DNA of 64,000 bases from Vespa crabro (Eukaryota > Arthropoda > Insecta > Hymenoptera > Vespidae): contig NC_060955.1 in NCBI RefSeq assembly GCF_910589235.1, positions 8,840,194 to 8,904,193 on the forward strand, written 5' to 3'. Below the pieces are notes generated by a model. That model saw nothing but the letters and a program-made list of their open reading frames with translations. It made no database searches and had not been told where the DNA came from. Positions 13,506-25,920 of this stretch are shown here, piece by piece; position 1 is the stretch's first letter; the number at the start of each line of letters is the position of its first letter. The position numbers and the translations under genes are program-made.

Positions 13506-13840
13506 ATGGATGGATGGATGGATAGATGGATGGATGGATGGATGGATGAATGGATGGATGGATGGATGGATGGATGGATGGATGGATGGATGGATGGATG
13601 GATGGATGGATGGATGGATGGATGGATGGATGGATGGATGGATGGATGGATGGATGGATGGATGGATGGATGGATGGATGGATGGATGGATGGATGGATG
13701 GATGGATGGATGGATGGATGGATGGATGGATGGATGGATGGATGGATGGATGGATGGATGGATGGATGGATGGATGGATGGATGGATGGATGGATGGATG
13801 GATGGATGGATGGATGGATGGATGAATGGATGGATGGATA
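13361..13840. repeat. (TGGA)n microsatellite, about 480 bp
   Basis: A tetranucleotide array. The left 190 bp is impure (CGGA, TGTA and AATGG variants). From about 13551 to 13822 it is an essentially perfect run of about 68 units. Because TGGA and TCCA repeats contain no stop codon in any frame, long ORFs appear on both strands (WMDG and HPSI periodic peptides). None is a credible gene. Confidence 0.97.
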
Positions 13841-16800
13841 GTATACGTAGAAATCAATTTCATTCTTGAAAAGGATGGTAAGGATAAATAGAAAGAATTG
13901 GCATTGGATGAGATAAAATGACATTTCACGTATCACGCAAATTTCTATCACTGAACTTTTATTTTTGACGAATATGAAAAGTATTATACCTCGTTGTTGG
14001 TATCCTATTGCACTGACGTAAAGAAATGCGAGGAGTACGCACGTATTCACGTACATGGATATACATATGTATAAATGTATTAAACATATCGAATTTGGAC
14101 TTATGTAAAATAAAATAAAAAAAGAATAATGAAATAAGATAGAATAATGAAATAAGATTGAATAATGTTCTAGATTTTGTCAGCTTTATATATACTTTGT
14201 ATACCTATATATATAAAGATTAAAATGAAATTTGTGGAACGTTCCTAAAAACATTATTTTATTATCATTTTTCTTTTTTTATTGCACAAGTTCAACGATC
14301 AGCTGAAATATATATTTTATTAAATACGATCACGAAATTCCTATCATCGAAAGTACGTAGTAAGTATATATACATATCTGTACGTGCATGTTCGATTCCG
14401 ACTATTAATTTATGTATGTATCCAACTCATTCGTATGGTTGTTATAAACATGATGGTAGTTATCCTCCAGGATGAAATTCATAGTAGCTCGATATATGTC
14501 TGTGTTATGAAAATGTGAAGGATTCGAATGATCGAGAAAGGTGATCGATTTAAATATTTATGATATTAAGTAACTAAAGAAGATGTTATACGATAAGTTC
14601 TTCTTCAAAAGCATCTCAATTTCTTTTAATCAAAGACGATGAATCATCACAATAATTGATATCAAAGAATAATAGCGAATTTTTACAAATTAAATAGTTG
14701 CGAGATAGTCTTTGATGATACGCAGCTATTCGCTGGAAAATGATTACCATTTCATCGACGTGAATAATCTTTCTGTTGGTTATCTTAAACATTCCACCAT
14801 ATTCGCGTAACACGTGAAAATGATAAAGATAAAACGCGTATGTATAACATAATCCCTTGACTTTTCACTACTGTAAAGATTCTTTCAAAATTAACGACGA
14901 TGCAACGTTGTTTTCAATATTTCGATTAATTCTTTCTTTCATTTTTTTATCATTTCTATTAAAAATTATGTAAAAATTTATATTAATTTCTAATCTGTAT
15001 TACATTTTTTTATTTTTTAATCTCGTATTTTAAAAAGAAAATGATTAAAATACTTTCGATTGATATCAACTTTCTCAGATATTCTTTTATGTTAACAAAG
15101 TTAATATAGAAAATATAAAAAGTATGAAATGGTAAAAACTGAAACGCAATATGAATTGCATTTGTGACCTGAATTAATGAAAGAGAAAGAGAGACAGAGA
15201 GAGAGAAATAAAGTGGTGGAAAGAGAAATGTTCGATATGGTGTAATATTTATCAGAAATTCTTGTTTCATGAGCAGCGAGATCGTATATGTTTATCTACA
15301 GTGCTTTTCACGCAAACACTTTTTAATATAAGACAGTATAATTTAACAATTTTTAATTTTTTAACAGTTTAAAATAACAATTTTTTGGAAAAAAATTAAG
15401 TATACAAATGTATTTGATAAGAATAAATATAGAAACATCGATATCTTAATTCTTTTTTGTGTAATAATATTAAAGTTTTATAAACACTTCCGCAGAGAAA
15501 GTTGCATGTCTTACTGCTCGAAAACCATTGATCTTAAATTAGAAAGAATAAGTTTAGTATCTCAAACGATTAATGAACGTATAATAATAAATGACTATTT
15601 TAACGATAAAATACGCATACTTATGACAGTACATAAATGTGAATGAAAATCGAGGATTTCACTTTTTTACTTCGTTTTGATCGTGAGTTAATGATGAATG
15701 ATACGATCTAATATTAACTGATGTTAAATAAAAAAAATTAAGCGCGTTTTCTTTCCGAACTCAATTAAAATCAATCGATTTTTGTAACTTATTTAGTCAG
15801 TAGAGACTATCCAACGGTTATTTCATTTTTGCTGATTCTCAGCACTGTGCAATAATTTAAATTTATTATGATAACGGTATCAGTATGCATATCTAATTTA
15901 GAGCTTATTGACGTAAATGTAAAGTTCCATATTTATAATTGATATCTTCTTGATTTAAAACAAAGTGTAAGAAATTTACATTTCTATCGATTATAATTAA
16001 TCATTTGAATTTTTTTACCCCCTCGCACTCATTATTTTTTTTTGCCAACATAATATCAACTTTTCCTTTGAGAGGCTCGCCATAGTCATGAATTGATAAC
16101 AATTATTTGAGCTAATGTTAGATGTACGTTGGTCGGAGTACAAATTGTCTGGTATACTTGTATTTTTTACTACAACAATTTTTAATAATATTTTCTAAAG
16201 ATAATTTATCATCGAGAATTAGAAAGTTCTTAAATTAACTCAAGTTCAAAGTAAGTCGAGTTCACTAATGAAACAATAATGAATAAACTGTAAATGCATT
16301 ATTATATGTATAATATTATTCAGACAAATGTATCAGAGAGAAAAAGAGTTCAAAAAAAAATTTCCACCATTTCAAGATGGCAACTCGAAAAAGACGCGTA
16401 AATTAAAACGATAACACAATTTAAATTAGAAATGGGTTCTTCTTCGCTGCAGGCCATACGGTTTCTACCATCAATCAATTCCTTCCCTCCACTAGCCATC
16501 ATTCCATGCTTTAAAACAAAAGTCGTGCAGTTTACAACTCACAAGGCACATTAATGCCAAATAGAGATCTTCTCACACCTTATCAGAGCAGGCAAGTAGA
16601 GGGCGCGAGCTATGTATGGCCCGCCAATTGCCCACCTTTGATATAAATTGATATAAATAGACACTTATCAATATAGTTTTGTAAAGAACAGACAGGCAAA
16701 TCATGTTCTCAAGTTTTTTTTATTAAAAATCATGATAAATGTATTCATGCATATTAAACAAACATATATTTTTAATTGCAACGTCCGAAAAATAAAGGCA

Positions 16801-17622
16801 CTTTCTTCGAAATAAAGGATGCAGGGGGCTGTGACCCGAATAATCATCGACTCTCGTGCACTATTCAACGCGAGTGTGTGAAACGTATCTACGCAAGTCT
16901 GGCGGCGGCTTGACGCCGCTATTCGACGTCGGTACTCGACGCTTCGTCACAAAAAAGAAGCGAGCCGATAAAATTACTCTTGTGCTTCCTTGGGCAGTCA
17001 GTATATCGCGAAACATCGAGAAAGGTGTTTGGTGTATTTCACTCCGGCGATTCATCATCTTTCTCTTTCTCTTTCTCTTTTATATACACGTTGCTTGAAC
17101 TTTCTTGTTATGGAGAATAAATAATAAATTAACGTGCAATTTAAATTTTCAAAATATAAATAAAATTCATTGAAGAAGATTAAAGAAAGTCAAAGCGAAG
17201 AAAAAAAACAAATTTATCTTTAGTACGACCAATCAAATCGTATCCCCCGATTGATATTCTTGCATCCTCATTGGTTGAAGGACGCAACAGTCGCTTTCTC
17301 TTTTTTGACTGATTTTCATTTCTACGGCGCGTACGCAAGTTTTTCTTATGGTGTTTTCTTTCTACATCTGTATCGACACATATAAAAGAACAACAAGTGA
17401 TAACCTTTTGAATATAATTTACTTTAATGTCTAGAGGTACTTGAGAGGTTAGTTTGATTTTTAACTTTGTTCTATGTATATCGATGATTCGTAAGTCATT
17501 TGCGTGTCTATTTCATATCTATAAGTGATGCTTTATACTTGCATATAGGAAGTGTGTGCATAATTTGAAAAGAAAGAAAAAGAAGGAAAATAAAGAGATA
17601 GGAGTGTAGAAAAAAAGGAATA
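13841..17622. other. Intergenic region upstream of the inositol kinase
   Basis: No gene was recognised. Between 16.8 and 17.1 kb the GC content rises and CpGs appear, including a GGCGGCGGCTTGACGCCGCT inverted patch near 16901-16920. This would suit a promoter or 5' UTR of the kinase whose ATG is at 17623. No TSS can be fixed from the sequence. Confidence 0.5.
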
Positions 17623-18782
17623 ATGTCAAGTAGCGTGTGCCACGCGCCCCTACCAACGCGAATGGAAACATTTACCACGAGACTTTGTTTGCGTGCTGTC
17701 GATCAGTATGAGCGGCTTCTGCAGGCTCACTTCAACAAGGTATGCAAACCTATTTGATGAGAATAAGATTGTTATCTTGAACCATTAATCTTTGCTTCTA
17801 CGTTTATATTTATTGATCTAAACCTATCAGTTATGTCAATTATTTGTACATTATTAATATACTATTAATACAATCTTATATAAACAAGCATGAGATAATT
17901 TAAAGCTATAAATTATATGTTTAAAAGTTTCTCAATATTTCAATATTTTTCTTCTATGTAATACATATCTTTGAACCAAAATTGTGGGTGTGGCTTTCAG
18001 CGAACTAGAAACACCTCATTTTATTCAACCTCCACGATATCTTTGTTTTCATTAACCAGATAACAATTCTGCTTTTGATAAAAGAATGATAAAACGAGAA
18101 AGAGTCTGTTCTGATATTTTAAATTTAAAATCTAGGAAAATACTTGCTTTGTTTGTAGAACTCTGAACTATATTATAATATTTTATATATAACTTTTTTG
18201 CTATTAGGTAAGATCTTTATAAACCAGTTTATACTTTATATAAATTATATAATTAATAATATTTTATAGTCAAAGAAAGAAACTTTGAATGAAACAAGAA
18301 AATCGTGTACGTAAACAAAATAAATAATAGAACATTGTTAAAAGGATATCATTCAACGAGTAAATACATTTATGATTATCAATTAGATCTATAAGAGATA
18401 TATTTTCAAAAATCTTTTTTGTACTTTGAATATTCATTCTATATAGAATCCTTGTAAAATGATTGTCCTCACGTAGGCAACATTTAAGAGAGGAGTATGA
18501 TGATATCTCCTGTCTATGAATAAAAGAGATGAGTATCGTGCATAACGTAGAGCGTCAATGCTGACGTCGGCATAAAGAGTTCATGCCCTCGTTGATTCGT
18601 GAAACTACCCGCTTTCCAACGGAAGATCATTGACCCGTTATACGTATACTCGTTACACCGCTCTCTGCTCTCTCGCTTCGTGATACTATTTAATCTCGTG
18701 GTCGAGCAAGCTTGTAATGTGGGTTTCAACGAAACTTGACCGACATTTACGTCATTGCTTTTATCCGGTGTAGTTCTCTCTT

Positions 18783-18866
<84 letters not shown>

Positions 18867-20192
18867 ATCTCTTTTCAAAATTTTAATATCGTGACTCATC
18901 TTCATGGATTTTTGTTGAAATTGATTGGAAACATGCCAGAAAATAAATGATCAATCAATTTTCATCTTAATATATATAGGTTAGCTCGTTACTTCATAAC
19001 GTATTTACCCTCAAGTGAGTGTACTTTGTAAATCGTCGGAAAGTTATAAATAATTCATTTTCTCTACATATTATCAATCATAAGAATGCAAATATATTTA
19101 AAAAAAACGTTTACAAAGAAAAAGATAAATGAATTTATAAAAAGAAACGATAGAATGCTTTATTTCTTTCTTTTTCTTTGTTTTTACAATTCCTTTTTTA
19201 AGAAAGAGAAAGAGAAAGAGAGAGAGATTTAATTTTTTTATTTTAATAAAAATCATGGAATTTCAATCACTGAAATTAAAAGAAAGAATATCTTAGAAAA
19301 GGTATCGTAACAATCACACACATACACACATGGTTGTATAACTGGAAGAAAAAAGAAGTAAAAAATTTGTCGCATTTTGTTTAGAATTTGAAATTCGCGG
19401 ATCGAGTTTAATGGTCAATTTAAGGTTAAAATTGTAATTCATTTATTTTTGATAATTAAAAATGTTCAAACAAAGAAAGATCGTATGATTTTTTTATTGT
19501 ACCTATAACGAAATGCGAGAAGATCGTTAAAATCTATTGAAGGTCGAAAGAAACGATATCCTCCTTTTCTTTCTCCCTCTCTTTTCCTTTTTATTCCCCT
19601 ATCCATTTACGGTAACTTCGCAATCTCGACTCATAATAATGAAGCCTCTCAAGTTTGAAGCATTAATCATCATGTTCAAATAGAGAAATTTACTAAAATT
19701 GGAATCGATCGGTTTGGCTTTTCAAATGGTCAATTAAGTGACGATTAAGTAATTTACTTTTTTGTGTTTTGTTTATGTCCAAAGATAAGTAAAAAATGTA
19801 GTAATGTAGATAAGTAAAAAATGTAGACCTAATAATGAAGCCTCTCAAGTTTGAAGCATTAATCATCATGTTCAAATAGAGAAATTTACTAAAATTGGAA
19901 TCGATCGGTTTGGCTTTTCAAATGGTCAATTAAGTGACGATTAAGTAATTTACTTTTTTGTGTTTTGTTTATGTCCAAAGATAAGTAAAAAATGTAGTAA
20001 TGTAGATAAGTAAAAAATGTAGACCTACGATGTACCCAGTTAGCATTAATGCCCTTTCCGATTGATGTAATGATTTATCGTTGACTATCTTTTAATTTTT
20101 ACCTTTTTCTCCTTTGTTTTTATGTCTCTTTTCATAATCGCAATATGTACAAGATGACAAAATACAATTAGATGAAATCAAAATCTAACAAT

Positions 20193-20244
<52 letters not shown>

Positions 20245-20544
20245 CGAGATAATATCAGTACAACGAAGGTTTGTGTAATATCGAAACGAGATCGTTACAG
20301 TATTCATGTCACAGTAACTTCGCTTGATCCCAGAGTCATTGTTACCGTCATTCCGTTCATTTTCTTATGATCATAATTACCTTGATTAGAAAAAGATTAG
20401 AAAGAGAAAGGTATAATGTCTAACTCATAACAATATTTTCCTATTTTTTTAAACATTCGTAAGAGTAAAAGTGATAATAACTTCGTTGGTAAGTACAAAT
20501 TTTGATTAAAGTTTATGTAATAATTATTTGAGAATTACATCGAA

Positions 20545-20593
<49 letters not shown>

Positions 20594-21928
20594 GTTATTG
20601 TTATTGTTATTGTTATTGTTATTGTTATTGTTATTATTATTATCTCAAATGGGAGTAAATTGACGAAGATAAATTCATCGAACAAATCTAATAGAATGTA
20701 AAGTGTCATTGGACGGTATGAAAACACGTATTTAGTTCACTGATGTTTTTTCCATTGATAATAATGCATCACGGTCGTTTAACTTTTTTATTCGATCGTT
20801 TGGTACGTAAATCGATACACGTGTGCAAGGCTTAGATCGTTGTCATCGTTGTGTTGTTACAATAAAGCTTCATCGATGGGAATTCTGTTGTGAAATTTGA
20901 CGTGAAAGATCATCAAAAGGGAAGGAGGAAAGAAAGAAAGAGAGAGAACAAAAAAGCAATGATTTCGTGTATACGTTACGAGTTTATTCAAATAAGGGCG
21001 CGAACTTTGAATTTATCTGACGATTGACGTAAACGAGATCGTAGCTAAGAGATCGTTATCGATTGCATACACATACATATGCAAGGACGGAAACGAAAGA
21101 ATCGAAGAAATCGTTTTGTTTATTCTTCTTTCTAAAGGGTTTTGAGGAAGGGGGGAGGGGAGAGAGAGAGAGAGAAAGAAATGTTATTCGATTTTACAAA
21201 TACCTTACGTACATAGTAATAGTTGAAGAATTTGCAATCGCTTTTTGACCTCGATGCTATCTACTTATCTTACGTTATTCTATTGAAAGAGAAGACCGTT
21301 GTATCCGTTGGTCAAACATAATTTGCTAATTCAATTTCCTCGTGCCCTCTAGGTTTCTTTACCTTGCAAAATAGAATTAGAATGAGTGACGCGTCGCAAT
21401 TCATTGAATTCCGTGATACACCCGGTCTACATCTTCATTTAAAATGCGGTTTTAACTATGAAAACGTGGTGACCATTATAACGAACATCGATAATAACTT
21501 ATGCTATATATGTACGAATATCAATACTCTCTTTTACCACATAGTCTGTCCTTGCCATTTAAGATGGAGAATAAACAAGTACTGTATACAAGATATCTAC
21601 GTTGTAAAATAATAACAAAGCTATAAAAATTGATGGCGTCGCAATCAATGAACGTGTATTTGTCATCTACATTTGTCGTCTTCGTCAACGATTTCAACTT
21701 CGTAACATCGAATGAAAATATTCGATTAGATAAAGCAAAATATAAAAACCTTTCTTTTCTTTTAATATACTTATATAAACGTTTTATTATATAAATATAA
21801 CTTATATTTATATAATAATAATATTTTATATAATAATATACACATTTTATTATATAAATATAATAAATTATATTTTTTGTTATATAGTTTATCAACTTCT
21901 AAATTTATATAACTTATTTCTTAGTAGT

Positions 21929-21959
<31 letters not shown>

Positions 21960-24909
21960 GATGTCTTTTGTAAATGGATGATATATAATATATATATTTT
22001 TTTTAAGTTATTATTGTATTATTATATAATTATAAAATGTTGATATATAAAATATAAATTTAAAAGTTGATAAAATATATAATTCTTAATATTTTGTAAA
22101 TAATCCAAGAATCTCAACATGAATTTTAAGTAATATATTTTTCATTTTGAAAATATATTACTTAAATCACTTATAATTACCGGCTCATATAGATCTTGGG
22201 AATTATAAATTGCGTTCTTTTTCTATAACGCTACGCGTGTCAGTAAACGAGATCATTAGAGACTATACACAGGTCACGTTATTGTGAAAGAGAGAGAGAG
22301 AGAGAGCTAGAGCGAGAGAGAGAGAGAGAGAGCTAGAGCGAGAGAGAGAGAGAGAGAGAGAATTGATTACTTTATTACCATTAAAAACGTGCCACGCGCG
22401 CTTTTACCTAGAAAATGTACTCACGATATATTATGCGTTATTTCTCCCGTTACATATACTTTGACATCTTTGTAAAGTGTCTCCGCGTTCCTGCATGCTA
22501 ACACGTTTATTCTTACTGTTATGCAATAAATTTTTGATGGAGGAAGATAACGCAAAAACGTTGTTTGTACTCACTGTTCATTTCTATTGGAAGTATTAAT
22601 TCTTGATATAACATTTTCTCTTTCTCTCTTTTTTTCTACAATACGATAAGATCTACATCGAATATTGATACAGATATTGATCGTATGTAATCCTACTTTT
22701 AGTGTTAGATATACTAATAACTTCGGTACATTAGATTCAATCAATTATAATTCTGTTTTAAATAAACATATTTTCCTATCGATTTAGGATTTTAAAGTAT
22801 CAATGTTGCCCTTTTAAATGCACTATGTAACTTTACTCTGCTCGGGAAATAACTTCAAAAAACAGTAGTTTGTCCCATTTGTTAGAAAGAGCACATTAGA
22901 CGTTATATTCTTTTTACCTTTTAGTTAAAGAAATATTTTATTGAATTTGCGGAAATGAAAATTTCGTTTTAAGTGAAAATGTTGTGATCCATAAAACATG
23001 CAAATAGTGGTTTCAAAATTTTCGAAATTGGAATTTTGATATTACTGATGCATAACGCAGTGGAATGTCCTACAAATTGGAAGACGAAGAATTTTGTGGG
23101 CTTTCAAATATGATGTTTATTATGAATTGTTCAAGCTCGGTGAAACGATTATTTCTGAGCGTTATCAGTAATAAGTGATTAATTGTAGTGACGCAAAAGA
23201 CCTTTTACCGGCAGTGGAACCAGACAAGTAATTCTGCTGCACGACAAATAACGCACAGCCACATATGACGAAAGAACCCTGGAAATCCTGATTTCTCTGG
23301 TTTGGGAAATTCTCCCTCATGCAGATTATTCCTGAGACCTTGCTCTATTGGATTATCACCTATCCCGATCATTGCAGCATCACTTAATAGATTTCTTTAT
23401 AGAGACTAAATCTTTTAATGTGATCGAAAAAGCATCATTGATTTTATTGAATCAAAACTATCATCTATTTACTGTAAAGGGATTCATTAGCTGCCCGAAA
23501 GATAGGAAAATTGAAAATATGTGGAATTATTGGGATTATTTTGAAAATTAGCATGTTTTTCATGTTTTTGTAAATATCATTTCAAGAAAATCATGCTAAA
23601 AAGGCACCAAACTTATTTATACACCTAATAATTTCATTAAATTAAGAGAGATGAAATGTTCATTTGCTGTTTGTTAATTTTCAGTGACCAGTTTGATTCA
23701 AGTATGTTTATGTATTAATAATAATTTTCTTAACCTTCTATGTTTAAATAAGATCCAGTCTTTTTTGTTTAGGTCTAATAAAAAATTACATATAATGAAA
23801 AATGTATATAATATAATTTTTATATTAGTATAATTATATTATATATATTATATATATTAATTGATACTTTCGTTAAGAAAAATTAGCAAAAATATTTAGA
23901 AAATGCAGGTATATGAATGTATAACTTCAAAATTATATGATGTTATAGAGATTAACAAAATTTATTCATTTTTGTTTGTAACTAACCAAAAATTAAGTAA
24001 TATGAAATTAATAATATATAAGTTTTATATTAGTATAATATTATACTATACTAAGTATAATTTATATTAACTTTTAGTATATAAACCAATTGTGATACTT
24101 TTGTGAAGAAAAAATAAAAAAAGATTTATAAAATGAAAATATATGAGTTTATAACATTATGTGACTTCAAAGTCATATAACGCTATAAAGAATTAACAAA
24201 ATTAAGGAAATTATTTTCAAACATTTGATATGTTAAAAAAGGTTAAATATGTACTATAAAAGATGAAACATATGATTTCGACTGAATTAAATTCTTAGTA
24301 GGTTTTTCTTGTTACAGTCTTCCAACAAGGAGCAAAGCCGAATAAATCATGATTCTACAACACACAAAGATACACGACGGCAAAAGGATGCATCCTCCAG
24401 TAATAGCAATTACAGTGCCTTTCGGCAATGGAGGAGAAGTACTTCCGTTGGTACCAATCGGTCCAACAGTGCTGGACCAAGGAGCGTCAATTCGATCGTC
24501 AAATTGCCGAATGATGCGGCTACTATCAAAAAGATGGAACAATTTCCGCTTGTTCTTTCTGATACCACTATGCCTGATGAGGATTTATCTTTGAAGTTTC
24601 TTGCATTGGTAAGTATCTAACGTATACGATGAAAGTAAAAAAGGAATGGATCTATTGATTTATGAATTCTTACTAATTAACATGATTTTGTTTTCCTTTT
24701 AGAATGCTTTGGATCTTACTGCACCAGCTAGCGACGTATTGCTAAAAAATAGATTGAAATCTTGGTTCCAATTATCTGGACATCCTGATGGTTTTGCACC
24801 TGCTGGACCTGGTACAGTATGGAAAAGAAAAAGTGGAGGAACTGAGAATACTGAACGCATTGTATATGAAGCTTTAAGTAAAGATGAAGCATTTCGAGAT
24901 TGCATTCCT

Positions 24910-24971
<62 letters not shown>

Positions 24972-25920
24972 CTAATATAACGTCTGATAAATAAAAGCTA
25001 ATGATCAGTTTTTGTCTTAGTTATTGAATGCGAATAAAAAGAATGATAGCAATATGTAGGTTTAAGTTGCTTACAATTACAGTAAAATCATTGTGATGTC
25101 CGAAATTTGTTAATTAGATTAACATTATTATTTTTGTGAACAATCAATAATCAGTATTATTGCATTATTTAGGTATTACAGGGAGGTCGAGTACAAAGGA
25201 GATACATTTATCGAGTTACAGGATTTACTATTTGGTTTTAACGATCCTCACGTGATGGACATTAAAATGGGGACACGAACGTTTTTAGAATCCGAAGTTT
25301 CAAAGACTATGGCGAGACCGGATTTATACCAAAAGATGATTGCTGTTGATCTGAATGCACCTACAAAACAGGAACACGAACAACGTGCTGTAACCAAATT
25401 ACGATATATGCAATTTCGTGAACAACAAAGTTCGACATGTAGTCATGGATTCAGAATTGAAGCTATGAAATTACCTGGGGTACCTCCCATCACAGATCTG
25501 AAAAAAGTTAAATCGCATAAAGAGGTGTTAGGTACAATGAAAACGTTTCTTGGAAAGAAAGAGGAAACTCGTAAAAATCTTCTGATTCGTCTTAAGAATT
25601 TAAGAACGAAAATCGAAAAATCCAAATATTTTCAAACTCATGAAGTATGTATTTGATCACGTATACCATACGTTGAATTATAATTGATATGTAAATTAAC
25701 ATTGTTTATCTTTTAGATTATCGGTAGCAGTATCTTTATGATTTATGATAACGAAAAAGTTGGAGTTTGGTTAATAGATTTTGCAAAAACTTGCGAACTG
25801 CCAGATGGCCTTAAAGTGACACATAGACATCCATGGGAGCAGGGCAATCACGAAGAAGGCTTTCTATTTGGACTTGATAATCTTATTTCTACGATAGAAG
25901 AAGTAAATGTCCCCTTGTGA
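17623..25920 (+). CDS. IP3K: Inositol-trisphosphate 3-kinase
   Basis: It phosphorylates Ins(1,4,5)P3 to Ins(1,3,4,5)P4 in the cytosol, ending calcium release and feeding higher inositol phosphates. The exons are 17623-17739, 24318-24608, 24703-24911, 25173-25644 and 25717-25920: 1293 nt, 430 aa, all phases consistent. Exon 1 starts MSSSVCHAPLPTRMETF. Exon 2 is Ser/Asn/Arg-rich and low in conservation. Exon 3 carries LKNRLKSWFQLSGHPDGF, matching the calmodulin-binding helix of mammalian IP3Ks. Exon 4 has the catalytic PxxxDxKxG motif in FGFNDPHVMDIKMGTRTF (near residue 235) and LNAPTKQEHEQRAVTK. Exon 5 has IGSSIFMIYD, the metal-binding IDF in WLIDFAKT (about 383-385) and GLDNLISTIEE. The C-terminal half is certain. 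Exon 1 is less so, since alternative first exons could lie in the 6.6-kb intron. A likely poly(A) signal, AATAAA, lies at 26347. Confidence 0.92.
18774..18862. repeat. (CT)n microsatellite
   Basis: A CT dinucleotide tract with three TTT interruptions inside the kinase intron. Confidence 0.93.
19634..20025. repeat. Perfect 196-bp tandem duplication
   Basis: Bases 19634-19829 and 19830-20025 are identical by eye over the full 196 bp. The unit begins TAATAATGAAGCCTCTCAAG and ends AAATGTAGACC. Within the unit a short AGTAAAAAATGTAG motif is also repeated. There is no coding capacity. Full identity indicates a very recent event or an assembly duplication. Confidence 0.95.
20195..20240. repeat. 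(CT)n microsatellite
   Basis: An uninterrupted CT tract of 46 bp. Confidence 0.93.
20544..20643. repeat. (ATT)n / (ATTGTT)n microsatellite
   Basis: A trinucleotide ATT array that turns into an ATTGTT hexanucleotide array in its right half and back to ATT at the end. Confidence 0.93.
22286..22361. repeat. (GA)n with an embedded higher-order repeat
   Basis: GA tracts separated by two copies of GCTAGAGCGAGAG, so the array has a second-level period of about 28-30 bp. Confidence 0.9.
23040..23628 (+). pseudogene. Degenerate mariner transposase fragment (3' part of the element)
   Basis: Translated pieces match the C-terminal half of mariner transposases: YDVYYELFKLGETIISERYQ near 23110, LLHDK (the second catalytic Asp region) near 23240, LPHADYSPDLALLDYHLSRS near 23315-23375 (third Asp region), then a decayed tail to about 23550. 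The frame is broken by stops and shifts. The right end at 23628 reads GGCACCAAACTTATTTATAC then ACCTAA and is followed by TA, like a mariner terminal repeat. I find no matching left end, so the 5' part is lost. This copy is unrelated in sequence to the mariner at 47530-48814. The left boundary is approximate. Confidence 0.8.
23785..24235. repeat. Diverged tandem duplication, unit about 230-240 bp
   Basis: Shared ordered words occur in both copies: TTTTATATTAGTATAAT (about 23818 and 24023), GATACTTT (23863 and 24093) and ATTAACAAAATT (23950 and 24191). The copies are AT-rich and strongly diverged. The repeat lies immediately before the second exon of the kinase. Confidence 0.65.
24912..24971. 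repeat. (TA)n microsatellite abutting a splice donor
   Basis: The TA run begins inside the splice donor of the third kinase exon (CCTAG|GTATATATA...), so the donor's second base onward is part of the repeat. Confidence 0.93.

Larger units (their letters stand above)
17740..24317 (+). other. First intron of the inositol kinase, 6.6 kb
   Basis: The intron runs from a GTATGC donor to a TTACAG acceptor. It contains (CT)n, (ATT)n and (GA)n arrays, a perfect 196-bp tandem duplication, a mariner fragment and a diverged tandem repeat. The 82-codon ORF at 21364-21612 (an internal start gives MSDASQFIEFRDTPGLHLHL) is not AT-biased in its first third but has no clean donor, so I do not call it an exon. 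Confidence 0.75.

Noticed and set aside
13280..14056. Long minus-strand ORF of 258 codons with HPSI repeats (and plus-strand WMDG ORFs)
   Set aside because: Product of the stop-free (TGGA)n microsatellite; all frames are open for the same reason.
14385..14405. GTTCGATTCC, resembling a tRNA T-arm
   Set aside because: No matching D-arm, anticodon arm or acceptor stem around it. I found no tRNA or rRNA gene in the window.
21364..21612. 82-codon ORF as an alternative first exon of the kinase
   Set aside because: No convincing donor at the end of the less AT-rich part and no recognisable sequence; kept as undecided.
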